A DNA stretch of 64,000 nt from Acanthosoma haemorrhoidale (GCA_930367205.1 OV884009.1:34605841-34669840), one strand, 5' to 3'. Shown: positions 34,371 to 45,925, counted from the stretch's first letter. The notes: a model not told the origin generated them from the sequence alone. Program-made: numbers and translations.

Positions 34371-34504
34371 TTGTACTGGCTATAAATGAAACTTAAATCT
34401 TACTAGTGTACATCGATGTCTTCAATCTGATGCAGAAGCAAACTCAAAGCCGACCCAGGCACACTCAGGCAGCCAGCCTCCTCACTTCAGCGAAACTCAC
34501 CGAC

Positions 34505-34930
34505 TCAGTAAGCTCTTTTTTTTTTTTTAATTTTTCTGTATAGCCCTTTAAAATTTTTTCAACCCCTGCGAGTAATTATTTTTAAAAATTGAATATTATA
34601 AACTATAATTTTGCATGAGGCATTCTCCTTGTACTGCATTACATTTTTTTTTTTCCCCTGAACCCCTTGGTTAATTATTTTTAAAAATTAGGTATTTAAA
34701 TTGATTTGTGAGCTCATTTTTTTTTATTTACAAACCCCTTTATTAATAAAATTTTTAACAATTTACAATGCAATTACAAAGTTTAATTTAACAATTTCTC
34801 CTCTTACTGCGATGCGCTGATGCATTCGAAGGAAGGTTGGACATAACAATATCAGGTTGACGTTAAAATTACAATGCAATGTATAAATACTAGGTGATGG
34901 GAGTCACCTTCAGTTTACAAATGTGGGAAA
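34505..34930 (-). mobile_element. Family C retroelement tail
   Basis: Shares with 56764-56975 (opposite strand) CTAGGTGATGGGA.TCACCT followed by G.TTA.AAAT.TGGG and a T-rich/CCCCT tract. Two related blocks (AGTAATTATTTTTAAAAATT near 34570 and TTAATTATTTTTAAAAATTA near 34671) indicate an internal duplication. The GGTGA...TCACC palindrome also resembles family B 3' regions, so B and C may be related. Confidence 0.5.
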
Positions 34931-36157
34931 AACAAACTAAAAATGTGAGCTCAATTCTCGTCCCAACGTATATATGTTCTCATCTTGGACTGATATTTCT
35001 GACTCTCAACAGAAGGCTTGTTTCTTTATGGTCCTTTGGGACCGTGCATGCCTTTTTCGCACCATCTTGCACTTAGCACCATCCATATCCCACCAGATGG
35101 GGTACATCGGTCGGCCTACATCAAAAGAGGGCTTCATACTGACACCCGGCCTTCGCTCCTGTGGCCTCTGTTATTTAACAATTGTACACTACCTTCCCCA
35201 TGTCGGCGGTAGAACATATAACACTATTTACCTAAAACATAAGCGGTTGTCTGTTTTGGGATTAAGGCTCATGTTACACCTCGAGGTGGATTTAACTTCA
35301 CAGCTACGAAGAATATCCCTGCAATACATTTTTTTTCTTTATTCAATAATGACCCGTAACGTAACTTGTATGGCACGAAGAGTGCTGCTTATCCTTAACA
35401 TAACTTCATGTTGTATTTCATCCCGGATAAGGCCGTACCTTAAGAGCCCTGCCCTGTTAGCCCACCCAAAAAGTCTCCGACTGCTCTCGTAAAATGAGGA
35501 ACGTTTAAAATCCTGCGTAAGATTTTATGACAGGTAGACAAGAATCCGTGGTTTACGAAGGGTCGGCAGTGTTAAATCAGTGAGTTTAAAGAAAGACAAT
35601 CTCCGACTCGTTGTTCACGGATGGAGGGGGGGGGGGGGCAAAAATAAACACCTCCGAGTGGGATATTGCTGGGTTTCCTAAAAGGCATTAGTGGGAGCTT
35701 GACAGTCCTATCAGGGAGGCAATGCCACAGATAGGTTAGCCACGGTTGTCAAGTTACGTCTGGGCCGCGGGTCTTTTTATTTGTTTCGTACTCTCCTCAC
35801 GGCCATCCACCAGGTCAGCTCTCTGCAACATTGTTGCCATTATTCACAATCTTTAAAACTGTCTTTTCTTTATGAGTGTGCACACGCTAAGGGATACCTA
35901 ATAAGCAGATGCATGGATTGGAAGCTTTGCTATGCATTTTAAAGGATATATAAGAGAAGGAATCATACCCTGTGACTCCATGATAGTTATCTAAAAGATT
36001 TAATTGTATTTTTTAACAAAATAGTTCATTTTATTTGTCACTGAAATCACCATGGTAACTGAAAACCACAATTTTGACAAATAGGAAAAAACAGAATAAC
36101 TAAAATACGGGTAAAAAACCAAAAACGGAACGTACGAGCTTGATTCCTATTGTAGTT
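34931..36157. other. No gene seen; G homopolymer
   Basis: A 172-codon frame at 34974-35492 (plus strand) is the longest here but has no recognisable domain and overlaps other open frames. A G run lies at about 35625-35638. A candidate unique stretch without identified function. Confidence 0.45.
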
Positions 36158-36864
36158 TTAGACAACTGTACAGACTGCTTCAAAGGACATGCCATCTCTC
36201 AATTGAAAATAAATTACTGATTTACAAAGTTATACTTAAGCTAATATGGACATACGAAGTAGAGCTATGGGAGACAGCAATAAAGTCGACCATCAAGCGT
36301 ATCCAATCCTTTCAATCAAATATCCTGAGAACAATAGTAAATGCCCCATATGACGTCAGCAACAAAACCCATCATAACGATCTTAATGTACCCTACATTC
36401 GTGAAATCATCCCTTCCAAGTTTATAAAATTCCATAGTAACCTATCCAACCACCCTAATCCCGTAGCACAGTCATTGCACTGCACCACTCATCCCTATAA
36501 CTCTCCTCGGAAACTAAAGTGGCAGTGGCCTCGTGACCTGCTATAAATACGTAACAGCAATGGCCAGTTTCTCCAATCATGTCTTGATCGTATATGGCTC
36601 TCTCGCTCTTCGTTAGCCTCCACTGGGTCGTATCCGGTGACGCGGTTGCCGGAGGAGCGTGGGGGACTTCCCAAGACTCCGCTTCCTCTTTCGCATGCGA
36701 GGGAGGTGACAACCATGTGGATTTGGGAGGTCTCTGGGCTGTTTGTAAATACTGCATGAATGAGCGATTAAATGAAAATTGTAAATATGGTATTAATGAG
36801 AACATTTATCACAATTACTTATTGCCTAATAAGCAAGATTGTAATTTTAGCACAATAAAGAAAA
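36158..36864 (+). mobile_element. Jockey-A LINE, best-preserved 3' copy
   Basis: Contains the ORF2 C-terminus, its stop, and the complete 3' region ending GCAAGATTGTAATTTTAGCA then CAATAAAG. It is the clearest reference for aligning other copies. The 3' segment (36547-36760) is GC-rich, with a perfect palindrome-like TCGCATGCGA at 36693-36702, and then passes to an AT-rich tail. Confidence 0.93.
36160..36546 (+). pseudogene. Jockey-A ORF2 C-terminal end, open frame
   Basis: 129 codons including the stop run without interruption from the RT thumb (RLLQRTCHLSIENKLLIYKV, IWTYEVELWETA) through SFQSNILRTIVNAPYDV and NDLNVPYIREIIPSKFIKFH to the terminal QWPRDLL and TAA at 36544-36546. This defines the natural ORF2 end that the 25 kb copy lacks. 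There is no start codon because the copy is 5'-truncated. No enzymatic domain remains. The lack of stops suggests it is among the younger copies. Confidence 0.85.
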
Positions 36865-36908
36865 CCCTTTTTATTTTTAATATATATATGAATGTACATC
36901 GAAAGTGA
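36594..36908 (+). other. Open frame in the Jockey-A 3' segment
   Basis: A sense-strand frame of 104 codons after the ORF2 stop, with GDAVAGGAWGTSQDSASSFA, CEGGDNHVDLGGLWAVCKYC and MNERLNENCKYG. The same frame is open in the copies at 57665-57949 (plus) and 60142-60333 (minus) and partly at 39879-40073 (minus), but shifted or stopped in the 9, 42, 44 and 48 kb copies. The ATG is present here but GTG in some others. It may be chance in a GC-rich stretch or a small extra ORF. Confidence 0.25.
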
Positions 36909-37342
36909 AATAAGTACCAGAATCAATGTGCGTCTCTTAAAAAATACTGGTAAGTATGTTTTATCAAAACATTATTTTATTTGTAAAACCAACTCCAACA
37001 CTGCAAATCATTTTTTCCAAAAAAAAACTTCTAATGCCTAAAATAATGATTGAACATATAATATCCGAAATGAAGATTTCTATCATAGGTTTCCAGAATT
37101 TTATTTTTGTTATGTCTCTATATACATATTTTGAGTTACCGTCTTAAATTTGGCAGCGCCCCCCACTCGTAAACTCCGGTTTTTCGAGAAAAAAATCATG
37201 GTTTTATGGGCGTTGTACCTCTCAATCTTAAATTTGGCCTTAATTGGATTCACTACGTCTTTATTCATTTGAAAATAGTTACTCATTTATCCGAACGAGG
37301 CTGAGTCCACCTCGAACCTTCCACCAAAGAAAAAAATCCTTG
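36865..37342. other. No gene seen
   Basis: AT-rich sequence with a short GC-richer piece at 37150-37180. Nothing recognised. Confidence 0.45.
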
Positions 37343-37403
37343 GGTGAGCCAGGGATCTGGAACCTGCGAAGTTAGCTTACTAACCACGCGGCTAAAGGAA
37401 CGG
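37343..37403 (-). repeat. tRNA-like sequence (SINE head or tRNA pseudogene)
   Basis: On the minus strand GTTCCTTTAGCCGCGTGGTT then AGTAAGCTAAC carries an A-box-like TAGCCGCGTGG, and GGTTCCAGATCC 20 bases later is B-box-like. TTCCTT at the start can pair with AAGGA after the T arm. Arms are imperfect, so this is not a functional tRNA. A SINE body could not be delimited. Confidence 0.5.
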
Positions 37404-38350
37404 CATGGATGCAAGACTTTAAACGTGAGTGTACTGTTAGTGGAAGCCAGGCGTATTGTACACTAGACATTTATTTGTTTTCGTTATTTTCACTGTGGCG
37501 ATACATGTACATGCACTGTACTTAGATTTTGCCACTCTTTATCACATGCTAAGTCCAATGCTTTCGTGGTCTGAGAATATATATCAGACAGAGCGTTTCT
37601 GCAATGATCAACGCCTCTTCACGTAAACTCTGGGTATACTTACACGCTTAACCTTCAGGTAGGGTGGGGTGGATGGACTTCTGTCAGTCCTTCATTGAGA
37701 ACTGAGGGCGGACACCGACCGGAAGGAAGTGGCCAGCGAAGATCCGTCTGCTTTTGAGGCCCCCATGCAGTTAAACCACTTCCATTTCATTACTGTCACT
37801 GGCATATCATATTTCACCTAGCAATTGGGGAAACACAAGGCCCGAACAATTTGATTGGACTCCGCCAAAACAACACTACACTTCTTCCCAGTGTATACCG
37901 CCTATTTAAATACAGATATATTTCAACCATTCATATTTGTTGTCACATTTATTTAAAGCCGCGCTATTATGTTAATTTCCGTTATACCACTGAATTAAGA
38001 GATGCTCAGGTAAGACGGCCATTTTTTATATGTCAGCCCCTGACTCAAAATTGTGTTTTTTTTTAGAGATTTAGTTGAAATGAATTCATGCAATTGGGTA
38101 AGTAAAATAATCGTTCAATGCACCTGGGGTTTCCCGTTCTTCACTGCTTCTGACCCCTTTTAGGTTTTTGCATTTGGTATCTTCCTGAGCAAGTGAACAA
38201 AAAACCAAAAGCAAAACGGCCTCCAATAATGAAGGGAAGTGCAATAAAAAAGCGACACCATTAGCTCGGAAGCCCGAAGAAGGGCGATTAGGCTCGGCCA
38301 AGCAAGAGTGACAGTTGTGACGTCGGATTGTATTGGAACAAGATTAATTT

Positions 38351-38353
<3 letters not shown>
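37404..38353. other. No gene seen; mixed-composition single-copy DNA
   Basis: The part from 37620 to 37850 is GC-richer and has no repeat match. No recognised coding. Confidence 0.4.

Positions 38354-38390
<37 letters not shown>
38354..38390. repeat. (TA)n microsatellite
   Basis: An uninterrupted run of about 18 TA dinucleotides. Open frames through it (Tyr-Ile repeats) are artefacts. Confidence 0.97.
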
Positions 38391-38392
<2 letters not shown>

Positions 38393-38984
38393 GAGACGGG
38401 CATAAGATGAAAGGGGCCGCCCCAGGAATGATAAACCAATAGCCGACAACCCTCACAGGTACAAAATATCTCTGATTTTTTTTTAATTTTTTCTTATCCC
38501 CTTTATCTATTTTTCTTCTTTTCTATAGCCGACAAATAATATACACATGTAACCTGATGAGCCTTGGAAAATTACAAGACGATAAACCGAGCTACAAATC
38601 GTCGGCTGGTTTGGGTCATCACCTCCTTAATCATTTTGGGAGATGATTCCTCAAATTAGATATCAGTTAATCATTTCATCTCATCATAAAACGTGATACA
38701 TGATTTTGAAGTAGGTAGAATTTACTATGCGAATATAATTTCTTGTTTTCAAACGTTACTTTAAAAATACGAATCCCAAATTAAGTTTGTAATGTGTGTT
38801 AAGATGCAACAAATATCAATGTAAAAATAATACTGCATATTTTTTCATGAATTTTGAACTTATAAGTCCACATACATTTATCTAAAAAATACAATTAAGT
38901 TCACTATAAATACTAAATAAAGATTATAAATTTTTTTACGGATTTCGTAGCACATAAAAAATATCTGAAGAATTTTTCGGTGAT
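38391..38984. other. AT-rich, no gene seen
   Basis: Nothing recognised. Confidence 0.5.
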
Positions 38985-39465
38985 TTCGGATTTTTTCCAA
39001 TTATGATTTTTATGAAAAGTGAAATTTTTTTATCTATTTTTAGTGGGCTTAGGGGTAATATTTCTTCTAACGTTATGTAACCTCCCCCAAAAATGTAAGG
39101 CTTGCGTTTCTTATGTATTATGCAAATAATGTTTCATATTTGTTCTTCACATACCTTAGGTTTGTAAAATGTTTTTTGCAATATCAGAGGTAATATTGAT
39201 TTAACATTTTAATTTATTTTTGAAATAAGGTTACAAATTTGGATTACATAACAATAAATTAATAAGAATTTAAAGATATCGTTCACAGGTGTTTTATTCT
39301 TTTTATTGTTACCATGTTTATTCAAATGTGTTTTGAAAGTAATTGTCTTCAATATATGTAAATTTATGTTTCTTGTCTGAATTGTATTCCTGAGGATGCC
39401 TGAATAGCCGAAACGTCGTCTGAAGAAGTCAATAAAATGTGTTGTGGGTCAGTTAATAGAAACGG
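38985..39465 (+). mobile_element. Possible Penelope-like element 3' region
   Basis: Related to 9020-9370 in its first part. It then carries GATGCCTGAATAGCCGAAAC, GTCG and, 17 bases on, AATAAAATG. CCTGA-...-GCCGAAACGTCG followed by a short A-rich end is common at the 3' ends of Penelope-like elements. A similar GTGCCTGAGTAGGCGAAATG lies at 56195-56214. The word TCGTTCACAGGTG at 39284-39296 recurs in variants at 56240 and 61590. No coding remains, so the family call is an inference. Confidence 0.4.
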
Positions 39466-39569
39466 GCTTGACTTTTTTTTAGTTTATTTATGATTCATTA
39501 TTGTGGTAATGGTCCCACTATTACTCATATTATTATTAATTATAAATAATTAATTAAGTCGTCATTCGA

Positions 39570-39785
39570 GGAAGGATAGCTCAGACGGTGGAGCCCCGAT
39601 TAGATATTGGGGACGTCACGGGATCGAGTCTAGATCATGCCAAATTTAATGTAAATCCAACAATTACAATAGCAATTTAGGGAATGGCGGGTTTCGATGT
39701 GTCACTCACAGTACTTTTCATATGGTACTAAGCAGTATTCATGCCAAATTTGTTATGAAAAGTGCAATAAATAGAGAAACGTAAT
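39570..39785 (+). repeat. tRNA-derived SINE-like repeat
   Basis: The head AAGGATAGCTCAGACGGTGG then AGCCCCGATTAGATATTGGG resembles a tRNA: A box TAGCTCAGACGG, a D stem GCTC/GAGC, a possible anticodon stem CCCC/GGGG. The B-box-like GGGATCGAGTC follows 50 bases on. The T stem does not pair, ruling out a functional tRNA. The tail CAGTATTCATGCCAAATTTG resembles pieces near 40130-40146 and 40448-40468, which suggests a dispersed family. Confidence 0.55.
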
Positions 39786-39798
39786 TAATTTCTATTAA

Positions 39799-40057
39799 AC
39801 AGCTTTATTATGATAAAATTAAAATCTGCCTTATTGGGCAATAAGTAATTGTGATAAATGATCTCATTCGTACCATATTTACAATTTTTCATTCACTCGC
39901 TCATTCATACAGTATTTACAAACAGCCCGGAGACTTCCCAAATCCACATGGTTGTCACCTCCCTCGCATGCGAAAGAGGAAGTCCCCCACGCTCCTCCGT
40001 CAGCCGAGTCACCGGAGGCTGACCAAGAGCGCGAGACCCACATACGCTCAGGACAAT
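39799..40057 (-). mobile_element. Jockey-A LINE 3' copy
   Basis: Covers only the GC-rich 3' segment and tail: GTCCTGAGCGTATGTGGGTC through CTTCCTCTTTCGCATGCGAG to AGATTTTAATTTTATCATAA. It has a deletion of about 20 bases in the CAGTGG/CGTATCCGG part and another before CCTCTTTC. No ORF2 coding. Confidence 0.9.
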
Positions 40058-41227
40058 TAATTTCTAGATTCAATACCCCACCACAATTGGTTTATTGCTT
40101 ACCCCACCAAATGTATCCTAAGGTACAGAACAGTATTCATGCCAATTTTTTTCTGGGAAAACTAATGAACTTATAGGTATTTGGAGCTGATAGAAATCAA
40201 GGTGGTTTTTGGGTGGGGAGAGGGTAACAGTTAAATTGTTGAACTGGCGACCTTCCAGTATTTTTCCTAACATAATAGATAAGTATAATTATATATATGT
40301 AGGCACAATATATAATAATAAAAATAAAAAACAGTTGAAGGAGATATGGTACTATAGGAACCTTAGTAATAAAAAATTATAATTATTAAAAAAGGGATGA
40401 ATAAAAGATTGTTATTATTATTGTGACATTGTCCAAAAGGAACTCAACAGTATTTGTGCGAAATTTCATGTTAGTGCGACAGTAAACCGAAATGATAGGG
40501 AGGGGGGGTACTTTTGTTGAGCTCATGCACTTAGACAACATATTTTTCTACTTTATGTGAGGCAGTATTAGCGGTTTATTTTCTTTTTTTTTCTCTTGTT
40601 AATTAGATCAAGGGTGAACTTATATTCAACCATGTAAGTATTATTTAATGATATTTAAGGGTACATATAGTATGTAAAGTGCATGTAGCATGTGAATTAG
40701 ATAACGAAAAGTCGCATATTATCCCCACTAATAATACAAATGTAAATATTCATTTACTTAAGGAAAATGCCATACCATTGAATATTGCTTATATATTTAA
40801 ATATAAAAAACCCGGCTACAGAAGGACAAACTAGGCCAATGGTAATAGCTACACATGTTAAAATTTTGATTAATTTAGGTTGTACATCTATTTCTGGAGG
40901 TCAAGACTTTTATTACTTCTAATATTGTAAGTATAAGTTCATTTACTTAACTTCAACTGCCAATTTTACCCATTTTTAATTTCTACAATGGAGGAATTCT
41001 TTGGCTTTTAATTATTAATAACTTTTCTTCTTATATCTTAACCTTGAGGTGGACATTTTATTGAAGAAATGGTTTACGTTATAAAATTATTTGAGACTGA
41101 AAATATGAGATAAGTGGCAAACCTTGAGAATCGACCGGCTCGCGTACAAGACAGACGACAGATTTAGCTCAAAAACTATAGTAACATATTTATTACAGGA
41201 AGTGTTTCATTTAACTAATACAACACA
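40058..41227. other. AT-rich, no gene seen
   Basis: Short SINE-tail-like pieces near 40125 and 40448. Otherwise nothing recognised. Confidence 0.45.
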
Positions 41228-41510
41228 CCCATGACAGACTGTCGGGGAACAATTAGTAAGTTAGTTTTAAGTTTGATAAAAAGGTGAGCCCCATCACCTT
41301 TATTAGTCAGTTTAGTCCAGTCACGTATAATGTATATCATTATACTTGTTTATTCATTATATAATTTTTATAAAATGACAAAACCTGTATATAATGTAGC
41401 GATGCTACAGGAAATACAAAAATAATTTGTAAATAGATTCGCCTGAGGATCTATAATTATATATAATTATCTGTAACTTTAAGGGGACTAGGGAAAGAAA
41501 AAAAACAAAA
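41228..41510 (+). mobile_element. Family B Jockey-like LINE, 3' region
   Basis: GACAGACTGTCGGGGAACAA, the AGGTGAGCCCCATCACCTTT palindromic block, and AATGTAGCGATGCTACAGGA all recur in reverse in the 50205-50520 copy, which is joined to coding sequence. GTAGCGATGCTAC is a perfect 6+1+6 palindrome within the 3' region and may form a hairpin in the RNA. Ends in an A-rich stretch with AATAAAA. Confidence 0.8.
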
Positions 41511-42748
41511 ATAAAACACACACCCCTGGTTGATCCCATAAAATAAAACATGAGAAATCCAATTAATCATGTAACCGTTTATTTTGAAAAAAAGCACGAA
41601 AAAAAAAATCAAGCCAAATGTTTTAATATTAAATTTTCTACGTTATCTGTTCATTTTTTAACGATTTGCAACAAATATTAATTTGGCAGTGAGGCCTGTA
41701 CTTTCAAAATAAACAGCTTTTATTTTAGTGGGTTTATTATTATTTTGTATCATTATTTCCCTTAAAAAATATCATGGCTCTTAGCCAAACTGCTGCTGCG
41801 AAAACTTTATAAATCAAACAAAATTAATAATAGTTATAATATATTTTTGTACGACCGTATGAGGCACACTGCAACACATGTATTATGGGCATTTGTTCAG
41901 GTATTATAACGGGAACAAGGAATTAAACGTGAAAAAAATTTTAATTCGTCCTAATTTTTTTACACGTATTACTAACAAAGTTGAGTTCATTAATTTGGTA
42001 CCCTACTTGGTAAGATGATGTCAATATAACACAGGTAATTAATTAATTTTATACACTTCACTCATTTTTCACAGATTTGAAAATATTTTTCCTGTCGTAG
42101 GCTTTTCATTTGGAATCTGCCTTTAATATTTCAAGTATTTGGGTCAAACAGGAAACTCATTTCAGGGAAAAACCATGACAGGTTCTGAACCTATGTACCT
42201 AAAAAATAGCACTGTAAAATAAAAAAAATCCTATCTGGCTGACCAAAAATAAATTACAAAAACAAATGAAAGAAAATATTTACCAACAAGAATTTTAATA
42301 AAATAATAATACTTATGAATAAATGTATATGTGCAAACATGTATTAAAAAATATTTATTTATGTAAATAATAATTGTTGACTAATATATAATAGAGGTCA
42401 TTTATCCTTAAATTTAAAACTATCACAACTATAAATCTTATCACATTTTTCATGGTTACTTGGGTTTATCATTGTAGATATAGATGATGGTTATAGATAG
42501 TAAAAATTTGCTTATATGAAAATTATGGGAACACCAACAGATTGAATACTCCTAAAAACCAAATGTATACGAAAATAAAGACATTAAAATCTACAGGATG
42601 CAACTTTACCGAAACACTACTTACTGAAGCCAGCCAAGCTAATTTCAGGGACACCTTAAGTTTTAATTAAGAGTTTGTCCAAATCTCTAGTATGTTTATC
42701 TTATTATTTTTTGCACTGATATAATTAAAATAGTTTTCTATTATCCAA
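41511..42748. other. AT-rich, no gene seen
   Basis: Nothing recognised. Confidence 0.55.
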
Positions 42749-43196
42749 GTTTATGAAATTTCATAGTAGCCCATCCAACCACCCTAATCCCGTAGCACAG
42801 TCACTGCACTGCACCACTCATCCCTATAATCCTACTCGGAGACAGAAACGGCAGTCGCCTCGTGACCTGTTATAAATACGTGACAGTGGGAGTCCTGGCA
42901 TTGGCCAGTTTCTCCAATCATGTCCTGAGCGTATGTGGCTCTCGCGCTCCTCGTCAGCCTCCACTGGCTCGTATCGGGTGACGCGGCTGACGGAGGAGCG
43001 GGGGACTTCCCAAGACTCTTCCTCTTTCGCACGCGAGGGAGGTGACAAACATGTGGATTTGGGAGGTCTCTGGGATGTCTGTAAATATTGTATGAATGAG
43101 CGAGTGAATAATGAATTGTAAATATGGTATGAATGAGAGCATTTATCTCAATTAATTATTGCCTAATAAGGCAGATTGTAATTTTAGCACAATAAA
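42749..43196 (+). mobile_element. Jockey-A LINE 3' copy
   Basis: Starts in ORF2 at KFMKFHS..SNHPNPVAQSLH and passes the SPRDLL-stop, the GC-rich segment and the tail ending AGATTGTAATTTTAGCACAA. It carries the GTGACAGTGGGAGTCCTGGC insertion found also at 57610 but not in the 5 kb and 36 kb copies. That defines at least two subfamilies. Confidence 0.92.
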
Positions 43197-43739
43197 GAAG
43201 TTTGGAACAGTACAAAACCTCGACATAAGAAATTCAAAATGGGGAATAATAAACTGCAGGCGATTGCTTAAAGCATTACAAGGAGAGCCATGATATTAGT
43301 TTTTTTTTATTTTTTGGAAAAAAAGTCAATTCAAAAAGTTTTTAGAAAATAATAGAAAAATATTTATTTATTTTGTCATCAAGTTATAAATTAAGTTGCC
43401 CTAAATTATGTTTTATGAGGATGGCTGTTTTTGCATGTCACAACACCAAATTTCCATGATTAATTTCATGTCTATTGGCTTAATAGGGGGCTTATCAAGA
43501 AAATTAGACACTGTGGTGATACATGAGGGTTTCTGGCTTTGAAAGAAACCCACCCGATAAACAAATTAATTTTTTGAATAGGTCCTAAATCTGTACAAAT
43601 TTGTCAAGCCTCGTGGTTCTTTATACATTAAAGAAGATTAAATACAATTACTTTCATTCTAATCCTTTCTCCTAAATATTTCCTTTGTGAAGAGAGCATA
43701 TTTGGTCTATCATAGCTATTATTCAATAGCTATTGTGTG
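43197..43739. other. AT-rich, no gene seen
   Basis: Nothing recognised. Confidence 0.5.
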
Positions 43740-44160
43740 AGAATGCCTGGAGCGATATATTTGACAGAGAAGGAACGATCGGAAAGGTGGACGATCCAGA
43801 GACCTATTAGAGACCCCATTAGGCCTGATCGGTTGTGGCCAATAGGATTAAAGGAGGCGAGGAGACGGCAGGCGATAGGCGGAGCGGGCGAGGATGAAAG
43901 ACGGAGATAAAACCAATAGCCGCTCTAAACCTATTCCCCGTAAATCTATTACCACGGTGTCACTGGACGACTCCTATTCAAATCACCTCCCTTGCTGGAG
44001 AGAAAAAACATAATGGTTTACAATAATGGATTTGGTCCTACGCCTCCAAGCTCTTATTGTCGAGGGCTCTTTAGTGGGCTGTGCTGGTGTATGTGTTGTT
44101 CCTCCGCGCTGATAAACAGCCTCTTCCTTTCTGTATTAACATATTAAGTGGCTCTTTAAG
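43740..44160. promoter_or_regulatory. GC-richer single-copy island, candidate regulatory DNA
   Basis: Starts with a sharp rise in GC relative to flanks, purine-rich from 43780 to 43910, with no repeat match or coverage by a convincing frame. Same reasoning as the 7.4 and 22.4 kb islands; function is unproven. Confidence 0.25.
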
Positions 44161-44383
44161 CCTTCTTTAGTATTGCCGTTCGGACAGTCTTTCGTCTTGG
44201 CCAGTAATTCAACGGCAATAACATTCCGCAGGTACTGTTGTATGTAATTACCTTATCTCTTCTGTCTTTGCAAATCACCTTTGGTTTATTAAATAATATT
44301 ATACCTCTATCTGTGGCAGTCATTGAACCTTCAAAAACGACGTGGTTCATCACCGTAGTCCTATATGTACTATATATAAAACT

Positions 44384-44852
44384 TCTTTATTGTGATAAAA
44401 TTACAATCAGCCTTATTGGGCAATAAGTAATTGTGATAAATGATCTCATACATACGATATTTACAATTATCATTCACTCGCTCATTCATACAAACATCCC
44501 GAATCCATATCCTTACTACTACTACTACACACCATAGTCCTCCGCCAAGCGCGTCATAGGATGCGAGCCAGTGGAGACCGACCAAGAACGTGAGAGCTAC
44601 AGACGCTCAGGAAAAGATTTGAGAAACTGGTCATAGGACTCCCACTGTCGCGTATTTATAGCAGGTCACGAAGCCACTGCAGCTCCGAGTAGGATTACTG
44701 TGATGAGTGGCGCAGTGTACTGTACTAGGGTATTAGGGTGGCTGGATAGGTTACTAAGGAATTTCATGAGTTTGGAAGGGATGAGTTCAAAAATGTAAGG
44801 TATATTAAGATCGTTATGAAGTGTTTTGTTGCTGATGTAATAAGGGGGCGGT
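44384..44852 (-). mobile_element. Jockey-A LINE 3' copy, diverged
   Basis: The minus strand begins at GCCCCCTTATTACATCAGCA (NAP-YVSN), passes ORF2's end, and ends TGTAATTTTATCACAATAAA. The GC-rich segment is rearranged: a (GTA)n run of four to five units at about 44513-44526 replaces part of it. Confidence 0.88.
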
Positions 44853-45779
44853 CATTATAAGACCAGGCTTATACCACCCTAATAACACTAGGTAGGGGGT
44901 CACTAGGTTTTCCTTCAACTCAGTAAATCTAAGCTATCGACATAATAATGATTGTGTGTTTCTCTTTGATTTTTTTTTTTGGCAAACAGCCAATATTACA
45001 AAAAATGCGAAAAAGTTCTTTCGACACTTCCTTACTTGTAAAAAAAAATCAAGTAATGATCTATCACACAACTAAAGGATTCATTACGGGCGTGAAAAAG
45101 TTGCAAACATGATTTTAATGACGCTTTTAATAAACGTTTGTAATTATAGTTCACTTCAATCCCCGACCCTGTTAAAAATGGCTTGGTATAGTGTCCAGTC
45201 TTCTAGCAAGTGGCTAACGAAGTGCAATATAATTAGAGAGTTATCATGTACTTGGATACTTGGATTCACTGTATGTACTAATACGTGTAGTACATATTAT
45301 TAATGAGGGCGTGCATCGTTGAGGGACCTGGTACCTATTGAATAAATAAAATATAGTTTCGAACATATATTTTATCGAGAAAATGATTTTACACTTGGGA
45401 TTTAACAATTGGATACAGGTATAATTTTAAATTAAAATGAGCTTTCTTTACACTAGCGATAATTATGATAGTAAAAAAAAAACCTACAGTATCTTTGATG
45501 TCTATTGTATATTGGAAAAAGGTGTGTGAAACAGCGTCGGCGGTGGGTCGTAAATTCTTCAGCTGGCAGTGGCGGCTAACTTCCTATTGTTGAGTCAGAT
45601 CTCACTAAATTAGCGTGGAGCTTGGCGAGTCTCGCACTGGCGCAATCTACGCTCCTACGCTGCAATAAAACGCACCAGTTCCTTACCGAGTTTTCCCATG
45701 GGCTGTCACTCGTCTACGATTTCAACTATCGAATCAACTTATGAATCTTACTAACTCTGATATATTTCTGCAATTTTTT
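44853..45779. other. No gene seen
   Basis: AT-rich sequence with a moderate-GC portion at 45530-45720. Nothing recognised. Confidence 0.45.
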
Positions 45780-45925
45780 TTTTGTAATTTGAAGGTGAAA
45801 GGGCTCACCCTCAGGATGATTATAGGAACTAAAACTTGACCTAAGTTTTACTGGCAGTTTGTTGTCATCGATGCGTGGAAGGCTGTGGGGCCATGGGCTA
45901 AGCACCGTGTTGGTGAGCAACGAGT
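45780..45925 (-). mobile_element. Family B Jockey-like fragment (ORF2 end and 3' region)
   Basis: CAGT.TGTTG.CATCGATGCG, then GTGGGGCC, TAAGCAC.G.GTTGGT and G.GCAAC line up with 50479-50545. GGGCTCACCCTC corresponds to the GGTGA block of the 3' region. Too short and diverged to read a frame. Confidence 0.6.

Noticed and set aside
34974..35492. 172-codon plus-strand frame, the longest after the RT
   Set aside because: No recognisable domain, overlapped by other open frames, no splice or promoter context. Kept only as an unassigned stretch.
38160..38456. 98-codon frame with an Ile-Tyr repeat
   Set aside because: Produced by the (TA)n run at 38354-38390; no known motif outside it.
39570..39650. 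Functional tRNA gene
   Set aside because: The D arm and a possible anticodon stem pair, but the T stem and acceptor do not. Better explained as a SINE head or pseudogene.
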